NCBI GenBank assembly: GCA_017512885.1
Contig: JAFWEP010000006.1
Location: 162,217-226,216 of the forward strand
Reading direction: 5' to 3'
Source: Erysipelotrichaceae bacterium
Lineage (GTDB): Bacteria; Bacillota_I; Bacilli_A; Erysipelotrichales; Erysipelotrichaceae
DNA: 64,000 bases
Positions within the stretch are counted from its first letter, which is position 1; each line of letters starts with the position of its first letter. The translations under genes were made by a program, and so were the position numbers. This document shows positions 23,454 to 32,851 of the stretch, in pieces. The notes beneath the pieces are model-generated. The model worked only from the letters and a program-made list of their open reading frames with translations, made no database searches and had not been told where the DNA came from.

Positions 23454-26078
23454 ATGAGTAAGAAATTTGTTTATCTCTTCTCCGAAGGCAATGCTTCTAT
23501 GAGAAACCTTCTGGGCGGCAAGGGTGCCGGTCTCGCCGAAATGACGGGTCTGGGACTGCCGGTCCCGCGTGGTTTCACGATCACCACAGAAGCATGTAAC
23601 GACTATTTCGATCAGGGCTCCAAGATCTCCGAGGAGATCCATGCCGAGATCGCTGAATACGTCGTCAAGCTGGAGGAGATCACCGGAAAGAAGTTCGGCA
23701 GCCTGGAGAACCCGCTGCTGGTCTCGGTCCGTTCCGGTGCCCGTGCATCCATGCCGGGTATGATGGACACCATCCTGAACCTGGGTATCAATGATGAAGT
23801 CGCTGAAGCTATTGCCAAGCTGACGGATAACCCGCGTTTCGCTTACGACAGCTACCGTCGTTTCGTTCAGATGTACTCTGACGTCGTTATGCAGGTCCCG
23901 AAGAGTGAATTCGAGAAGCATATCGATGCACTGAAGGAAGAGAAGGGCGTCAAGCTCGACAGCGAGCTCGAAGTCGATGATCTGAAGAGACTGGTCAGCG
24001 AATTCAAGAAGATCTATGTCGATGCGATCGGCAAGGAATTCCCGACTGATCCGATCGAACAGCTCTACGGTGCGATCGAAGCCGTCTTCCGTTCCTGGAT
24101 GAACGAGCGTGCGATCTACTACCGTCGAATCAACGACATCCCCTCCAGCTGGGGCACTGCCGTTAACGTTCAGGAAATGGTCTTCGGTAACATGGGCGAC
24201 AAGTCCGGTACCGGCGTTGCCTTCACCCGTAACCCGGCGACCGGCGAAAACAGGCTCTATGGTGAATACCTGCTGAATGCGCAGGGTGAAGACGTCGTTG
24301 CCGGCGTCCGTACACCGAGCCCGATCGACCACCTGAAAGACGAGATGCCGGAAGTCTACGAAGAATTCAAGAAAGACGCCGAAACTCTCGAAATGCACTA
24401 CCACAACATGCAGGATATGGAATACACCATCGAGAACGGCAAACTGTTCATCCTGCAGACCCGTAACGGCAAGAGAACTGCTCAGGCTGCTCTGAAGATC
24501 GCTGTCGACATGGTCAATGAAGGCAAGATCACGACCGATGAAGCTCTGATGCAGGTCGAACCGAAACAGCTCGATACCCTGCTGCATCCGTACTTCGATG
24601 CAGCTGACCTGAAGGCTCATACTCCGGTCGGCAGAGGTCTGCCGGCTTCTCCGGGCGCTGCCTGCGGCCAGATCGTCTTCGATCAGAAGACGGCTTCCGC
24701 CTGGGCCAAGGACGGCAAGAAGGTCGTTCTGGTACGTCTGGAAACATCTGCTGAAGACGTTGAAGGCATGCACGTATCCGAAGGTATCCTGACGGCCCGC
24801 GGCGGTATGACCAGCCACGCTGCTGTCGTTGCCCGCGGTATGGGTACGACCTGTGTCGCCGGCTGTGCTGACCTGATCTTCCACGGGGAAGATGAGATCG
24901 TTATCGGCCCGGCTACCTTCCATGAAGGCGACTGGATCTCTCTGAACGGTACGACCGGTGAGGTCTATGCCGGCCAGATCAAGACCGTTCCGGCTTCCAT
25001 CGAAGGCGACTTCGCGAAGTTCATGGAATGGGCTGACGCTCGCAGAAGAATGAAGGTCATGATGAACGCGGATGTCGTTGCCGACATCAAGCGCGGTCTG
25101 GAACTGGGTGCTGAAGGTATCGGTCTGGTCCGTACCGAGCACATGTTCTTTGAGACGAAGCGTATCCGTGCGATCCGTGAAATGATCATCGCCAAGAACA
25201 CCGAAGAAAGAAAGGCTGCTCTGGCAAAGGTCCTGCCGCTCCACCAGGAGAACTTCGAACAGATCTTCGAAGTCATGGGCGAACTGCCGGTCACGATCCG
25301 TTATCTGGATCCGCCGTTACACGAATTCCTGCCGAAGACTCCGGAACTGCAGCAGCAGATCGCGGATGACCTCGGTGTTCCGGTCCAGGAGATCGCTGAC
25401 TCCGTCGCACGTCTCCATGAACAGAACCCGATGATGGGCTGGAGAGGCTGCCGTCTGGCTATCTCTTATCCGGAGATCGCCGAAATGCAGACCCGTGCCA
25501 TCATCCAGGCTGCCGTCAACGTTCAGAAGAAGACCGGCAAGAAGGTCCATGCGGAACTGATGGTACCGCTGGTAAACATCAAGAAGGAATTCGAATTCAT
25601 CTACGACATCATGAAGAAGACGGCAGAAGCTGTCATCGCTGAAAGCGGCGAACCGGTCCACTACACGATCGGTACCTGCATGGAGACTCCGCGTGCCTGC
25701 TTAATGGCCGGACAGATCGCTGAGAAGTCTGAATTCTTCTCTTACGGTACGAACGACCTGACGCAGCTGACCTTCGGCTTCTCCCGTGATGACGCCGGTA
25801 AGTTCCTGAACGCTTACTACGACAGAGGCCTGCTGGATGCTGACCCGTTCCAGTCTCTGGACATCGAAGGCGCCGGCGAACTGATCGAGATCGGTCTGAA
25901 GAGAGGCCGCGCTCAGCGTCCGGATCTGAAGATCGGTATCTGTGGTGAACAGGCTTCGAACCCGAACACGATCGACTTCCTCGATCGCATCGGCTTCGAC
26001 TATGTCTCCCCGTCGCCGTTCCTGGTCCCGATGGCCCGTCTGGCCGAAGCTCAGGCTACCATCAAGAACGAGAAGTAA
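23454..26078 (+). CDS. ppdK: Pyruvate, phosphate dikinase
   Basis: 874 residues, full length. The N-terminal ATP-grasp domain opens with KFVYLFSEGNASMRNLLGGK. The swivelling phospho-histidine domain holds GGMTSHAAVVARGMG with His455, the same residue number as in the Clostridium symbiosum enzyme. The C-terminal PEP/pyruvate barrel has GIGLVRTEHMFF, MGWRGCRLAI, the FFSYGTNDLTQLTFGFSRDD block and a catalytic Cys in IGICGEQAS. It interconverts pyruvate + ATP + Pi and PEP + AMP + PPi. In fermenters it can run in glycolytic or gluconeogenic direction and would link lactate uptake to PEP. Strong codon bias similar to lctP; cre-like site upstream. Confidence 0.98.
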   Translation: MSKKFVYLFSEGNASMRNLLGGKGAGLAEMTGLGLPVPRGFTITTEACNDYFDQGSKISEEIHAEIAEYVVKLEEITGKKFGSLENPLLVSVRSGARASMPGMMDTILNLGINDEVAEAIAKLTDNPRFAYDSYRRFVQMYSDVVMQVPKSEFEKHIDALKEEKGVKLDSELEVDDLKRLVSEFKKIYVDAIGKEFPTDPIEQLYGAIEAVFRSWMNERAIYYRRINDIPSSWGTAVNVQEMVFGNMGDKSGTGVAFTRNPATGENRLYGEYLLNAQGEDVVAGVRTPSPIDHLKDEMPEVYEEFKKDAETLEMHYHNMQDMEYTIENGKLFILQTRNGKRTAQAALKIAVDMVNEGKITTDEALMQVEPKQLDTLLHPYFDAADLKAHTPVGRGLPASPGAACGQIVFDQKTASAWAKDGKKVVLVRLETSAEDVEGMHVSEGILTARGGMTSHAAVVARGMGTTCVAGCADLIFHGEDEIVIGPATFHEGDWISLNGTTGEVYAGQIKTVPASIEGDFAKFMEWADARRRMKVMMNADVVADIKRGLELGAEGIGLVRTEHMFFETKRIRAIREMIIAKNTEERKAALAKVLPLHQENFEQIFEVMGELPVTIRYLDPPLHEFLPKTPELQQQIADDLGVPVQEIADSVARLHEQNPMMGWRGCRLAISYPEIAEMQTRAIIQAAVNVQKKTGKKVHAELMVPLVNIKKEFEFIYDIMKKTAEAVIAESGEPVHYTIGTCMETPRACLMAGQIAEKSEFFSYGTNDLTQLTFGFSRDDAGKFLNAYYDRGLLDADPFQSLDIEGAGELIEIGLKRGRAQRPDLKIGICGEQASNPNTIDFLDRIGFDYVSPSPFLVPMARLAEAQATIKNEK

Positions 26079-26129
26079 ACCAAACCAAACTTGTGACCTA
26101 TTAGCTGGCACTCTTAGGACATAAGAAAG

Positions 26130-26160
26130 AAGGGTGATCATACGATCACCCTTTTGTTTT
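26130..26160 (+). terminator. Terminator of ppdK
   Basis: AAGGGTGATC-ATAC-GATCACCCTT perfect stem followed by TTGTTTT. Confidence 0.92.
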
Positions 26161-26191
26161 GGGGATATAATGAGAAAGACGGAGGTCCTTT

Positions 26192-27082
26192 ATGCAGGTA
26201 AGAGAAGGAATGATGCCTTTTAAAGGATATCAGACATACTATCGTATCGTTGGGGAGAAGAAAGAGGGCAGAGCGCCTCTGCTGCTCTTACACGGAGGTC
26301 CCGGTTCTACCCATAACTATATGGAACTGCTCGATCCTTTAGGGGAAGAGAGGGAAGTCATCTCCTATGACCAGCTGGGCTGCGGGAATTCCTATGTGGA
26401 GGGTCATCCCGAGCTCTGGAAGAAGGAGACCTGGCAGGAAGAACTGCTGGCTTTGATCGATCATTTAGGACTGAAAGAGTTCCACCTGCTGGGACAGTCC
26501 TGGGGCGGGATGCTGGCGATCTCGACACTGATCGACAGGAAACTGACGGGAGTCTGTTCCCTGATCCTTTCCAGTACGCTCTCTTCGGCATCCCTGTGGG
26601 CTTTTGAACAGCACCGCATGATCAAAGAGATGAGCGAACGGGATCAGAAAGCGATCGCTTATGCCGAAACACACAATGACTATGACTGTCCGCCTTACCG
26701 GGAAGCCAATGAGCGCTATATGGAAAAGCACTGTGCCTCCGCTCCCAAAGACAGCGATCCGGAATGTCTGCGAAGGAAGAAAAGAAGCGGCACAGAGTCT
26801 TATATCACGGCCTGGGGACCGAACGAATATACGCCGAACGGCACACTGAAAGACTATGAATATACCGACCGTCTCGGAGAGATCGGAGTTCCTTCGCTGA
26901 TCATCAGCGGCAGTGAAGACCTCTGTACGCCGCTGATCGCCAGGACGATGGAGGAAGGGATCCCGGATGCCCGCTGGGAACTGTTTGAAGGCTGCCGGCA
27001 TATGTGTTTTGCGGAGGATACCCCGCGTTATCTGGCATTACTGATGGAATGGCTGGAGAGACATGACCCTTCTCGGGTATAA
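26192..27082 (+). CDS. Proline iminopeptidase-like alpha/beta hydrolase (peptidase family S33)
   Basis: 296 residues. The oxyanion motif LLLLHGGPGSTHNY, nucleophile elbow LLGQSWGGMLAI, acid in ISGSEDLCTP and His in GCRHMCFAED make a complete set for S33 prolyl aminopeptidases or tricorn-factor-F1-like enzymes. It probably trims N-terminal Pro or small residues from peptides in the cytoplasm. TATAAT at 26166-26171 and RBS GGAGG precede it. The stop overlaps the start of the next gene by one base. Confidence 0.9.
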   Translation: MQVREGMMPFKGYQTYYRIVGEKKEGRAPLLLLHGGPGSTHNYMELLDPLGEEREVISYDQLGCGNSYVEGHPELWKKETWQEELLALIDHLGLKEFHLLGQSWGGMLAISTLIDRKLTGVCSLILSSTLSSASLWAFEQHRMIKEMSERDQKAIAYAETHNDYDCPPYREANERYMEKHCASAPKDSDPECLRRKKRSGTESYITAWGPNEYTPNGTLKDYEYTDRLGEIGVPSLIISGSEDLCTPLIARTMEEGIPDARWELFEGCRHMCFAEDTPRYLALLMEWLERHDPSRV

Positions 27083-28602
27083 TGGATAAGATGAATGTGA
27101 TCAGACTGAACAGTAACGATCTGAAGAGCCTCCTGCGCTATGAGAAACTGCTGCCGGAGTTTTTTCCTTTTGAATCGACCATCGACCTTTCAAAGCTGCG
27201 CTGCAGCGGCAGCTATCCTGCCCGGCTGGAAGATCTCTGCGCTGCTCTGCAGGCGATCAAAGCCGAAGGAGCGACCAGAGAAGACATCAATGAATGCTGG
27301 TTCGATGCCCTCTACGGACTGGAATCGGCAGAGATCCCGGGAGCACTGGGACTATTGGACGGTCCGGACTATGAACCGGGTACGATCCCCTATCTGGAGA
27401 GCGACTACATCAATCTGCTGATGGATGTGCTGGCTTTCAGTCTGATGGATGATGATGAACAGAAGCTCAGTGATGTCCTGGATATCGATGATCTCTGTTC
27501 CTGTCTCGACCATTTCCGGGAGAATCTGCTGCGTCCGGAAGAAGAAAGGGATTACCCGCTCTTCTTCAAGGAAGCTTATGTCGTACATTTTGATACAGCA
27601 GTCGCTTCCCATAAGGCGGATCCGCAGACGCTGGTCCATTTCCGCCGTTTCTGCGATGAGCTCTGCGAGAGAGAAGACGAGGAAGCGCTGTGGATCAAGG
27701 CTGTGCACTGTTTTGACGGCAGTGATGCCTGGCCGCAGGACCACGAGGAGAGCCGCAAGTATCTGCTGAAGCTCTTCGCCAAAGAAAAGGACTATGACTA
27801 TGCTGCCATGCTGGGGCGGATCGCTCTGGAAAGGGAAGAGTACGATGAAGCCTTCCGTTATCTGAGCTTTGCCCAGCTGTATGCGCATCCCGATGCCGGC
27901 TGTCTCCTGGCCGATATGTATCTGGAAGGAAAGGGCACTTTCCCGGATCCCCGCAGTGCCCGGCATATCCTGGACAGTCTCTACCAGCAGGAGCTGCATG
28001 CCTACAACACCCATGTACCGTATTCCCGTCTGGCGGATGTAGCGGTGCGTCTGGGGGAGATCTCTGAGAAAGGTCTGGTGGAGGCTCCCTTCCCGGAACA
28101 TGCCTACTATTATTACCTGCAGGCGGATACGGCACTGCGGGAGCGGAACGAACTGGAGCTTTCGACAGACAAAGACCTGCTGGAGCGGGTCCGGAAGGGG
28201 AAACAGCGCTGCGAAGAGCTGCTGCATCCTCATAAAGAGAAAAAGGCCTGGTTCATCCACGGCGGTTTCCTGCCGCTGATGGCAGACTCCCGGGTCGTGC
28301 TGGTCCGTACTCATCATCTCTCACACGGTACGGTCAGGATCAGCGTACGCTATCCGGAGATGGGGGAAGAGGAAGCGGAACGCTTCCTGGTCACCATTCC
28401 GGCCCACGGCTATTGTGAGCCCTTTAGTAAGGTGGATCTCTATGCGGTGAATGCGGTGGATCAGTGTCCGCAGGAGGAGTTCCCGGCGGATCAGATCATC
28501 GGTCTCGATGATGCGCTGGTCTTCCTGTTCCGCGGGGAAGAAACCGGTGTCATCCATGCGGAAGAATATTATTATCGGATAAAGAAGAAGGACAAGGAAT
28601 GA
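27082..28602 (+). CDS. Sel1/TPR-like repeat protein of unknown function
   Basis: 506 residues, soluble and acidic, no signal peptide. The middle (about 235-330) contains helical-repeat signatures: ALEREEYDEAFRYLSFAQLY, then AGCLLADMYLEGKGTFPDPR, the second being a textbook Sel1-like step. The C-terminal ~100 residues (from WFIHGGFLPLMADSRVVLVR) form a beta-rich domain I do not recognise. ATG overlaps the stop of the S33 peptidase by one base; an alternative ATG lies at 27091. The gene runs into the glycosyltransferase with a four-base overlap, so translation of all three is coupled. A scaffold or adaptor role is plausible but not shown. Confidence 0.8.
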   Translation: MDKMNVIRLNSNDLKSLLRYEKLLPEFFPFESTIDLSKLRCSGSYPARLEDLCAALQAIKAEGATREDINECWFDALYGLESAEIPGALGLLDGPDYEPGTIPYLESDYINLLMDVLAFSLMDDDEQKLSDVLDIDDLCSCLDHFRENLLRPEEERDYPLFFKEAYVVHFDTAVASHKADPQTLVHFRRFCDELCEREDEEALWIKAVHCFDGSDAWPQDHEESRKYLLKLFAKEKDYDYAAMLGRIALEREEYDEAFRYLSFAQLYAHPDAGCLLADMYLEGKGTFPDPRSARHILDSLYQQELHAYNTHVPYSRLADVAVRLGEISEKGLVEAPFPEHAYYYYLQADTALRERNELELSTDKDLLERVRKGKQRCEELLHPHKEKKAWFIHGGFLPLMADSRVVLVRTHHLSHGTVRISVRYPEMGEEEAERFLVTIPAHGYCEPFSKVDLYAVNAVDQCPQEEFPADQIIGLDDALVFLFRGEETGVIHAEEYYYRIKKKDKE

Positions 28603-29567
28603 AGGGAAAGTGTCTGGCCATCGTTGTACCCTGCTACAACGAAGAAGAGGTCTTTGAAACGACGAACGAAGTGCTGCTGGGAGTACTGAACGATCTGATC
28701 GGGAAAGGGAAGATCACTGAGGACAGCTATATCCTCTATGTGAATGACGGTTCCAAAGACAGCACCTGGCAGCATATCAAAAATGCCTACGAAAAGGACG
28801 TCCATGTCCATGGACTTTCCTTTGCCGGCAACCGCGGTCATCAGAATGCGCTCTTTGCCGGTCTGATGGAAGCGAAGAAAACGGCGGATATGACGATCTC
28901 CATCGATGCCGACCTGCAGGATGACGTAGCGGTCATCGAAGAGATGGTCGACAAGTATCTGGAAGGCTGCGACATCGTCTACGGCGTGCGTTCCAAACGC
29001 ACGACCGATACTTTCTTCAAGCGTTTTACGGCAGAGTCTTTCTATAAAGTCATGAATATGATGGGTGCCAAGAGCGTCTATAACCATGCGGATTTCCGGC
29101 TGATGTCCAAGCGGAGCCTGGATGAGCTCTCGCTCTACGGAGAGACCCACCTCTTCTTACGGGGCATCGTGCCGAATCTGGGTTTCCAGACGGCGATCGT
29201 GACTTACGAACGCAAGGAACGCATGGCCGGAGAATCCAAGTATCCTCTGAAGAAGATGATCGCCTTCGCCTTTGATGGCATCACTTCCTTCAGTGTCAAA
29301 CCGCTGACGATGATCCTGTTCATGGGTTTCTGTGCGATCATGGTCGCTTTCATCGCCGTGATCTATTCTTTAGTCCGTCACTTCGGCGGTCATACCGTAC
29401 CGGGCTGGACCTCTCTGTTCGTATCGATCTGGTTCCTGGGAGGCGTACAGCTCTTTGCGATCGGCATCGTCGGACAGTATGTCGGCAAGGCCTTCATTGA
29501 AGCCAAGAAGCGTCCGCGTTACTATGTAGAAGAAGTCCTGGATCATTCCGAAGACAGGACCGACTGA
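28599..29567 (+). CDS. GT2 glycosyltransferase, DPM1/GtrB type
   Basis: 322 residues. The GT-A domain has IVVPCYNEEE, YVNDGSKDSTW and the metal/nucleotide site SIDADLQDD. Two C-terminal membrane helices (about 235-260 and 270-295) are typical of GtrB/YkcC-like enzymes, which transfer a sugar from a nucleotide donor to polyprenyl phosphate on the cytoplasmic side. A GtrA-type flippase candidate is encoded far away at 61649, and a GT-C-like membrane protein at 52420 could use the lipid-linked sugar, though the connection is only inferred. Confidence 0.93.
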   Translation: MKGKCLAIVVPCYNEEEVFETTNEVLLGVLNDLIGKGKITEDSYILYVNDGSKDSTWQHIKNAYEKDVHVHGLSFAGNRGHQNALFAGLMEAKKTADMTISIDADLQDDVAVIEEMVDKYLEGCDIVYGVRSKRTTDTFFKRFTAESFYKVMNMMGAKSVYNHADFRLMSKRSLDELSLYGETHLFLRGIVPNLGFQTAIVTYERKERMAGESKYPLKKMIAFAFDGITSFSVKPLTMILFMGFCAIMVAFIAVIYSLVRHFGGHTVPGWTSLFVSIWFLGGVQLFAIGIVGQYVGKAFIEAKKRPRYYVEEVLDHSEDRTD

Positions 29568-29580
29568 TGTCGGTTTTCTG
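29559..29580 (+). terminator. Terminator overlapping the glycosyltransferase end
   Basis: ACCGAC-TGAT-GTCGGT then TTTCTG; a TATAAT at 29593-29598 starts the next unit. Confidence 0.7.
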
Positions 29581-29618
29581 TTCTGAGAAATGTATAATAG
29601 TGTTGCAGGAGGAAACGA

Positions 29619-29996
29619 ATGATCAGAGGCATCGGTGTCGACATGGTCTATATTCCCCGGATCGCCCGCTTTCAGAAGGAAGGGCAGGACGCGTTCTTTC
29701 TGCATACCTTTTCCGAAGCAGAACGGAAGTACTGTGAGAAACAGTATGACAGTGCAGAGCACTATGCTTCCCGCTTTGCGGTCAAGGAGTCTGTATTCAA
29801 AGCGCTGAATCCTCTGGGGGTACAGCTGGATCTCCGAAAGATCGAGACCCGCAACCGGGAGGATGGTTCTCCCTATGTCGTGATCGATGAGTGGCTGCAG
29901 GAGATCCTGCGGAAAGCGGATGTCGATGTGCTGCACGTCTCGATCACCAACGAAGAAGATTATGCCGTCGCTTATGCGATCGCGGAGAAATTATGA
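29619..29996 (+). CDS. acpS: Holo-[acyl-carrier-protein] synthase
   Basis: 125 residues. MIRGIGVDMVYIPRIARF supplies the first magnesium-binding Asp, and YASRFAVKESVFKALN the conserved Glu-Ser-Lys core. It transfers 4'-phosphopantetheine from CoA to the ACP serine. RBS CAGGAGGAAACGA. Its stop overlaps the start of the following membrane protein by four bases (ATGA). Confidence 0.96.
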   Translation: MIRGIGVDMVYIPRIARFQKEGQDAFFLHTFSEAERKYCEKQYDSAEHYASRFAVKESVFKALNPLGVQLDLRKIETRNREDGSPYVVIDEWLQEILRKADVDVLHVSITNEEDYAVAYAIAEKL

Positions 29997-30835
29997 TCCA
30001 GAGTCAGAAGAAAGCCTTGGAAGAAGAACAGCAGGAATGGGAAGATCTGCAGGAGAGAGCTGCAGACTTTTCGCTGTCAGACCTGCAGGAAGCGCATCCC
30101 CTGCCGATACAGGAAGAAAAGAAAAAGAACAGCTTCAACTGGAAGATCGTTGTCGGTTCTCTGGGGCTGTTCTGGTTCGGCAGCATCTTTCTGATCCTGG
30201 CGGCGATGATGTTGATGGGGCTGGGAGATATCTTCTATGATACAGCTGTCACCATTATCGCGGAACTGATGCTGGGAGGCATGAACTTCGGTATCTTCAA
30301 GATCATGCAGGCACTCTACCGCTGGATGCGGAAGAGCGAAGAAACACCTAAGAAGGAGACTGCTCCGGTCAGAACGGCACCCCGTATCCCCAAGTCCGTC
30401 TATAAAGTCGTACGCACCGGTTACAACCCTCAGAAGAATCAGGTCCGGGTCCTGATGAAGGAACTGGAAGATTACGGAGAGTTCGATCCCGGCGATACCT
30501 ATCACTACAGCGATGAAGAACTGCTGGCCAACTATCCGGTCGGAGACAAGGTCTACGCCCATGATCCGACCGATATCGAGATGGAACTGGTCTCTGTCGG
30601 CAACGATGTCCGGGTCGAAGCACTCTCACCGACCGGTATGCGCTACCTGGTCGGTTATATCGCGATCCCCGATGTGGCGGAGATCCGTCAGCAGATGGCG
30701 GCAGGAGCTCATTTCCGGCTGACCGTCTACGGCGGTTACTACCGGGAGGTAGCGAAGGATCCTTCCGGCAGAGAATTCATCCGTCAGGGTTATGATGATG
30801 TCTATTTCCGGGTCTTCCGGACCAGTATCATGTAG
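29993..30835 (+). CDS. Uncharacterised membrane-anchored protein
   Basis: 280 residues from ATG 29993, which overlaps the acpS stop; the frame stays open further upstream but inside acpS, so the coupled start is preferred. The N-terminal 45 residues are charged with coiled-coil character (KKALEEEQQEWEDLQERA). Two membrane helices follow (about 48-68 and 76-95), then a ~180-residue soluble domain including a beta-rich YKVVRTGYNPQKNQVRVLM and a repeated GYIAIPDVAEI-like strand pattern. No known family is recognised. Position after acpS is common for unrelated genes, so context gives no clear role. Confidence 0.8.
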   Translation: MIQSQKKALEEEQQEWEDLQERAADFSLSDLQEAHPLPIQEEKKKNSFNWKIVVGSLGLFWFGSIFLILAAMMLMGLGDIFYDTAVTIIAELMLGGMNFGIFKIMQALYRWMRKSEETPKKETAPVRTAPRIPKSVYKVVRTGYNPQKNQVRVLMKELEDYGEFDPGDTYHYSDEELLANYPVGDKVYAHDPTDIEMELVSVGNDVRVEALSPTGMRYLVGYIAIPDVAEIRQQMAAGAHFRLTVYGGYYREVAKDPSGREFIRQGYDDVYFRVFRTSIM

Positions 30836-30862
30836 AACACCGCTCTTACGAGCGGTGTTTTC
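30836..30862. terminator. Bidirectional terminator between convergent genes
   Basis: AACACCGCTC-TTAC-GAGCGGTGTT perfect stem with TTC on the plus side; it separates the membrane protein from the minus-strand LOG gene. Confidence 0.88.
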
Positions 30863-31403
30863 AGGCTTTGGCGATGTCCAGGACTTCCTTCAGTTCTTCC
30901 ACAGAAGATACGAAGTGCAGCTGGGCCGTATCTTCTTCCTTCAGGAATCCTTCCCGGATCATGGTGACGAAGAGTTCTCGTAAAGGATCCCAGTAATCGT
31001 TCTCGGCATAGAGGATGCAGGGAGCTGTCTCGAGCCCTACCCTTATCCAGGAATAGACCTGAGCGATCTCTTCCAGTGTGCCGGGACCTCCCGGCAGAGC
31101 GATATAGGCGTCTCCCAGTTCGATCATTTTCTTTTTGCGGTCGTCCATGTCGGAGGTCATAATCAGCTGATCGAGACCTTCCATGGCGATCTCCCGTTCC
31201 GCCAGGAAACGCGGCAGGATCCCGATGACCTGACCGCCGTTTTCTTTTACGGCTTTGGCCAGAGCCCCCATGGTGCCGACCCGGGCACCGCCGTAGATCA
31301 GGGTATGACCTTCTTTCGCCAGGAAAGTGCCCAGTCTCTTCGCTTCCTCCATGTATAAACTCTGATTGCCGGCCGCAGAGCCGCAGAATACCGTTACGTT
31401 CAT
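30861..31403 (-). CDS. LOG-family protein (nucleotide 5'-monophosphate phosphoribohydrolase)
   Basis: 180 residues with a Rossmann-like fold. The family signature is complete: IYGGARVGTMGALAKAV, DMDDRKKKMIE and PGGPGTLEEI. Homologues release the base from nucleoside monophosphates (cytokinin-activating LOG in plants, nucleotide turnover in bacteria). It overlaps the upstream gdhA stop by one base and is therefore translated from the same transcript. Confidence 0.93.
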   Translation of the reverse strand: MNVTVFCGSAAGNQSLYMEEAKRLGTFLAKEGHTLIYGGARVGTMGALAKAVKENGGQVIGILPRFLAEREIAMEGLDQLIMTSDMDDRKKKMIELGDAYIALPGGPGTLEEIAQVYSWIRVGLETAPCILYAENDYWDPLRELFVTMIREGFLKEEDTAQLHFVSSVEELKEVLDIAKA

Positions 31404-32731
31404 CAGATGACTCCCTGTGCCTTCATGGCTTCCGCTACCTTGCGGAAACCGGCCTGGTTGGCCCCGATCAATAGATCATCAGGCGTTCCGTTGGCTCTGG
31501 CGGCATCCGTACAGTTATGGTAGATCCCGTGCATGATGCCTTTCAGACGCTGATCGACTTCTTCGAAGGTCCAGGAGAGATGCAGGGCATTCTGGCTCAT
31601 CTCCAGACCCGATACGGCGACACCGCCGGCATTGGCGGCTTTGCCCGGGGCATAGAGCACCCCGTGTGTCTGCAGATAAGCGACGGTCTCCGGGTAACAG
31701 GGCATATTGGCGCCCTCGCAGAGACAGAGACAGCCGTTCTTTACCAGTTCTTTCGCATCTTCTACGGTCACTTCGTTCTCGGCTGCGCAGGGCAGGGCGA
31801 TGTCGCAGGGGATGGTCCAGACGCCGTGACCTTCATGGTATTCGCAGCCTCTTCGTTCCGCATAGTCCTTCATGCGTTTTCTTTCGTTCAGTTTGACCTG
31901 TTTGAGGAGGTCGAGATCGATCCCTTCCGGATCATAGACATAACCGTCCGTATCCGAACAGCCGATGCATAGCGCGCCCAGCTGCTGCGCTTTCTCGATC
32001 GCATAGATCGCGACATTGCCGGAACCGGAGACGACGACCTTCTTTCCTCTGATCTCCGTCCCGTGATCCTTCAGCAGTTCTTCGGTAAAGTACAGCAGGC
32101 CGTAGCCGGTCGCTTCCGGTCTGACCAGTGATCCGCCGTAGGCAAGACCTTTACCGGTCAGGACTCCTTCATAGCGGTGCAGACGGCGATACTGGCCGAA
32201 GAGGTAGCCGATCTCCCGGGCTCCGACCCCGAGATCTCCAGCCGGGACATCGGTATCGGGACCGATATACTTTTGCAGTTCGGTCATGAAGCTCTGACAG
32301 AAGGCCATCACTTCCCGATTGCTCTTTCCTTTGGGATCGAAGTCGCTGCCTCCCTTGCCGCCGCCCATCGGCAGTCCGGTCAGGGAGTTCTTGAAAGTCT
32401 GTTCAAAGGCCAGGAATTTCAGACCGTCCAGATCGACATTCTCCCGGAAACGCAGACCTCCCTTATAAGGACCGATCGCTCCGTTGAACTGGACCCGGTA
32501 ACCGGTATTGACTTTCGTCTCACCTTTGTCGTTGACCCAGGGGACCCGGAAGATGAAGACCCTTTCCGGTGTGGTCAGCCGTTCCAGGAAGGCTTCTCTC
32601 CTGTACTCTTCTTCGTTCTTCTCGATCAGGGGACGCAGGGAATCCAGTACTTCCTTTACGGCCTGATGGAATTTTACTTCCTGCGGTGCTTTTTCCTGCA
32701 GGGACTGCAGGACTTCATCGATATATGACAT
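31403..32731 (-). CDS. gdhA: NADP-type glutamate dehydrogenase
   Basis: 442 residues, typical of hexameric bacterial GdhA. The glutamate-binding block is PMGGGKGGSDFDPKGKSN, the catalytic Asp lies in DVPAGDLGVGAREIGY, and the Rossmann domain has VVVSGSGNVAIYAIEKAQQL. The enzyme assimilates ammonia into 2-oxoglutarate in the cytoplasm. RBS TAGGAGGCAG (minus strand) precedes the start. The promoter faces the S9 peptidase in a 120-nt divergent spacer. Confidence 0.97.
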   Translation of the reverse strand: MSYIDEVLQSLQEKAPQEVKFHQAVKEVLDSLRPLIEKNEEEYRREAFLERLTTPERVFIFRVPWVNDKGETKVNTGYRVQFNGAIGPYKGGLRFRENVDLDGLKFLAFEQTFKNSLTGLPMGGGKGGSDFDPKGKSNREVMAFCQSFMTELQKYIGPDTDVPAGDLGVGAREIGYLFGQYRRLHRYEGVLTGKGLAYGGSLVRPEATGYGLLYFTEELLKDHGTEIRGKKVVVSGSGNVAIYAIEKAQQLGALCIGCSDTDGYVYDPEGIDLDLLKQVKLNERKRMKDYAERRGCEYHEGHGVWTIPCDIALPCAAENEVTVEDAKELVKNGCLCLCEGANMPCYPETVAYLQTHGVLYAPGKAANAGGVAVSGLEMSQNALHLSWTFEEVDQRLKGIMHGIYHNCTDAARANGTPDDLLIGANQAGFRKVAEAMKAQGVI

Positions 32732-32851
32732 GGCACTGCCTCCTACGGGTCTATTATCGCAGAAAAGCGCTGTAAGAAGCAGTTGTTTTCGTTTTCCTCA
32801 CACAGAAAAGCGAAAGAAATACAGTAGAATAATGCCAAGGAGATCATCGTT

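Noticed and set aside
23433..25244. 603-codon open frame on the minus strand opposite ppdK
   Set aside because: It is antisense to a fully conserved PpdK, lacks recognisable motifs or an RBS, and reflects the GC-biased third codon positions of the real gene.
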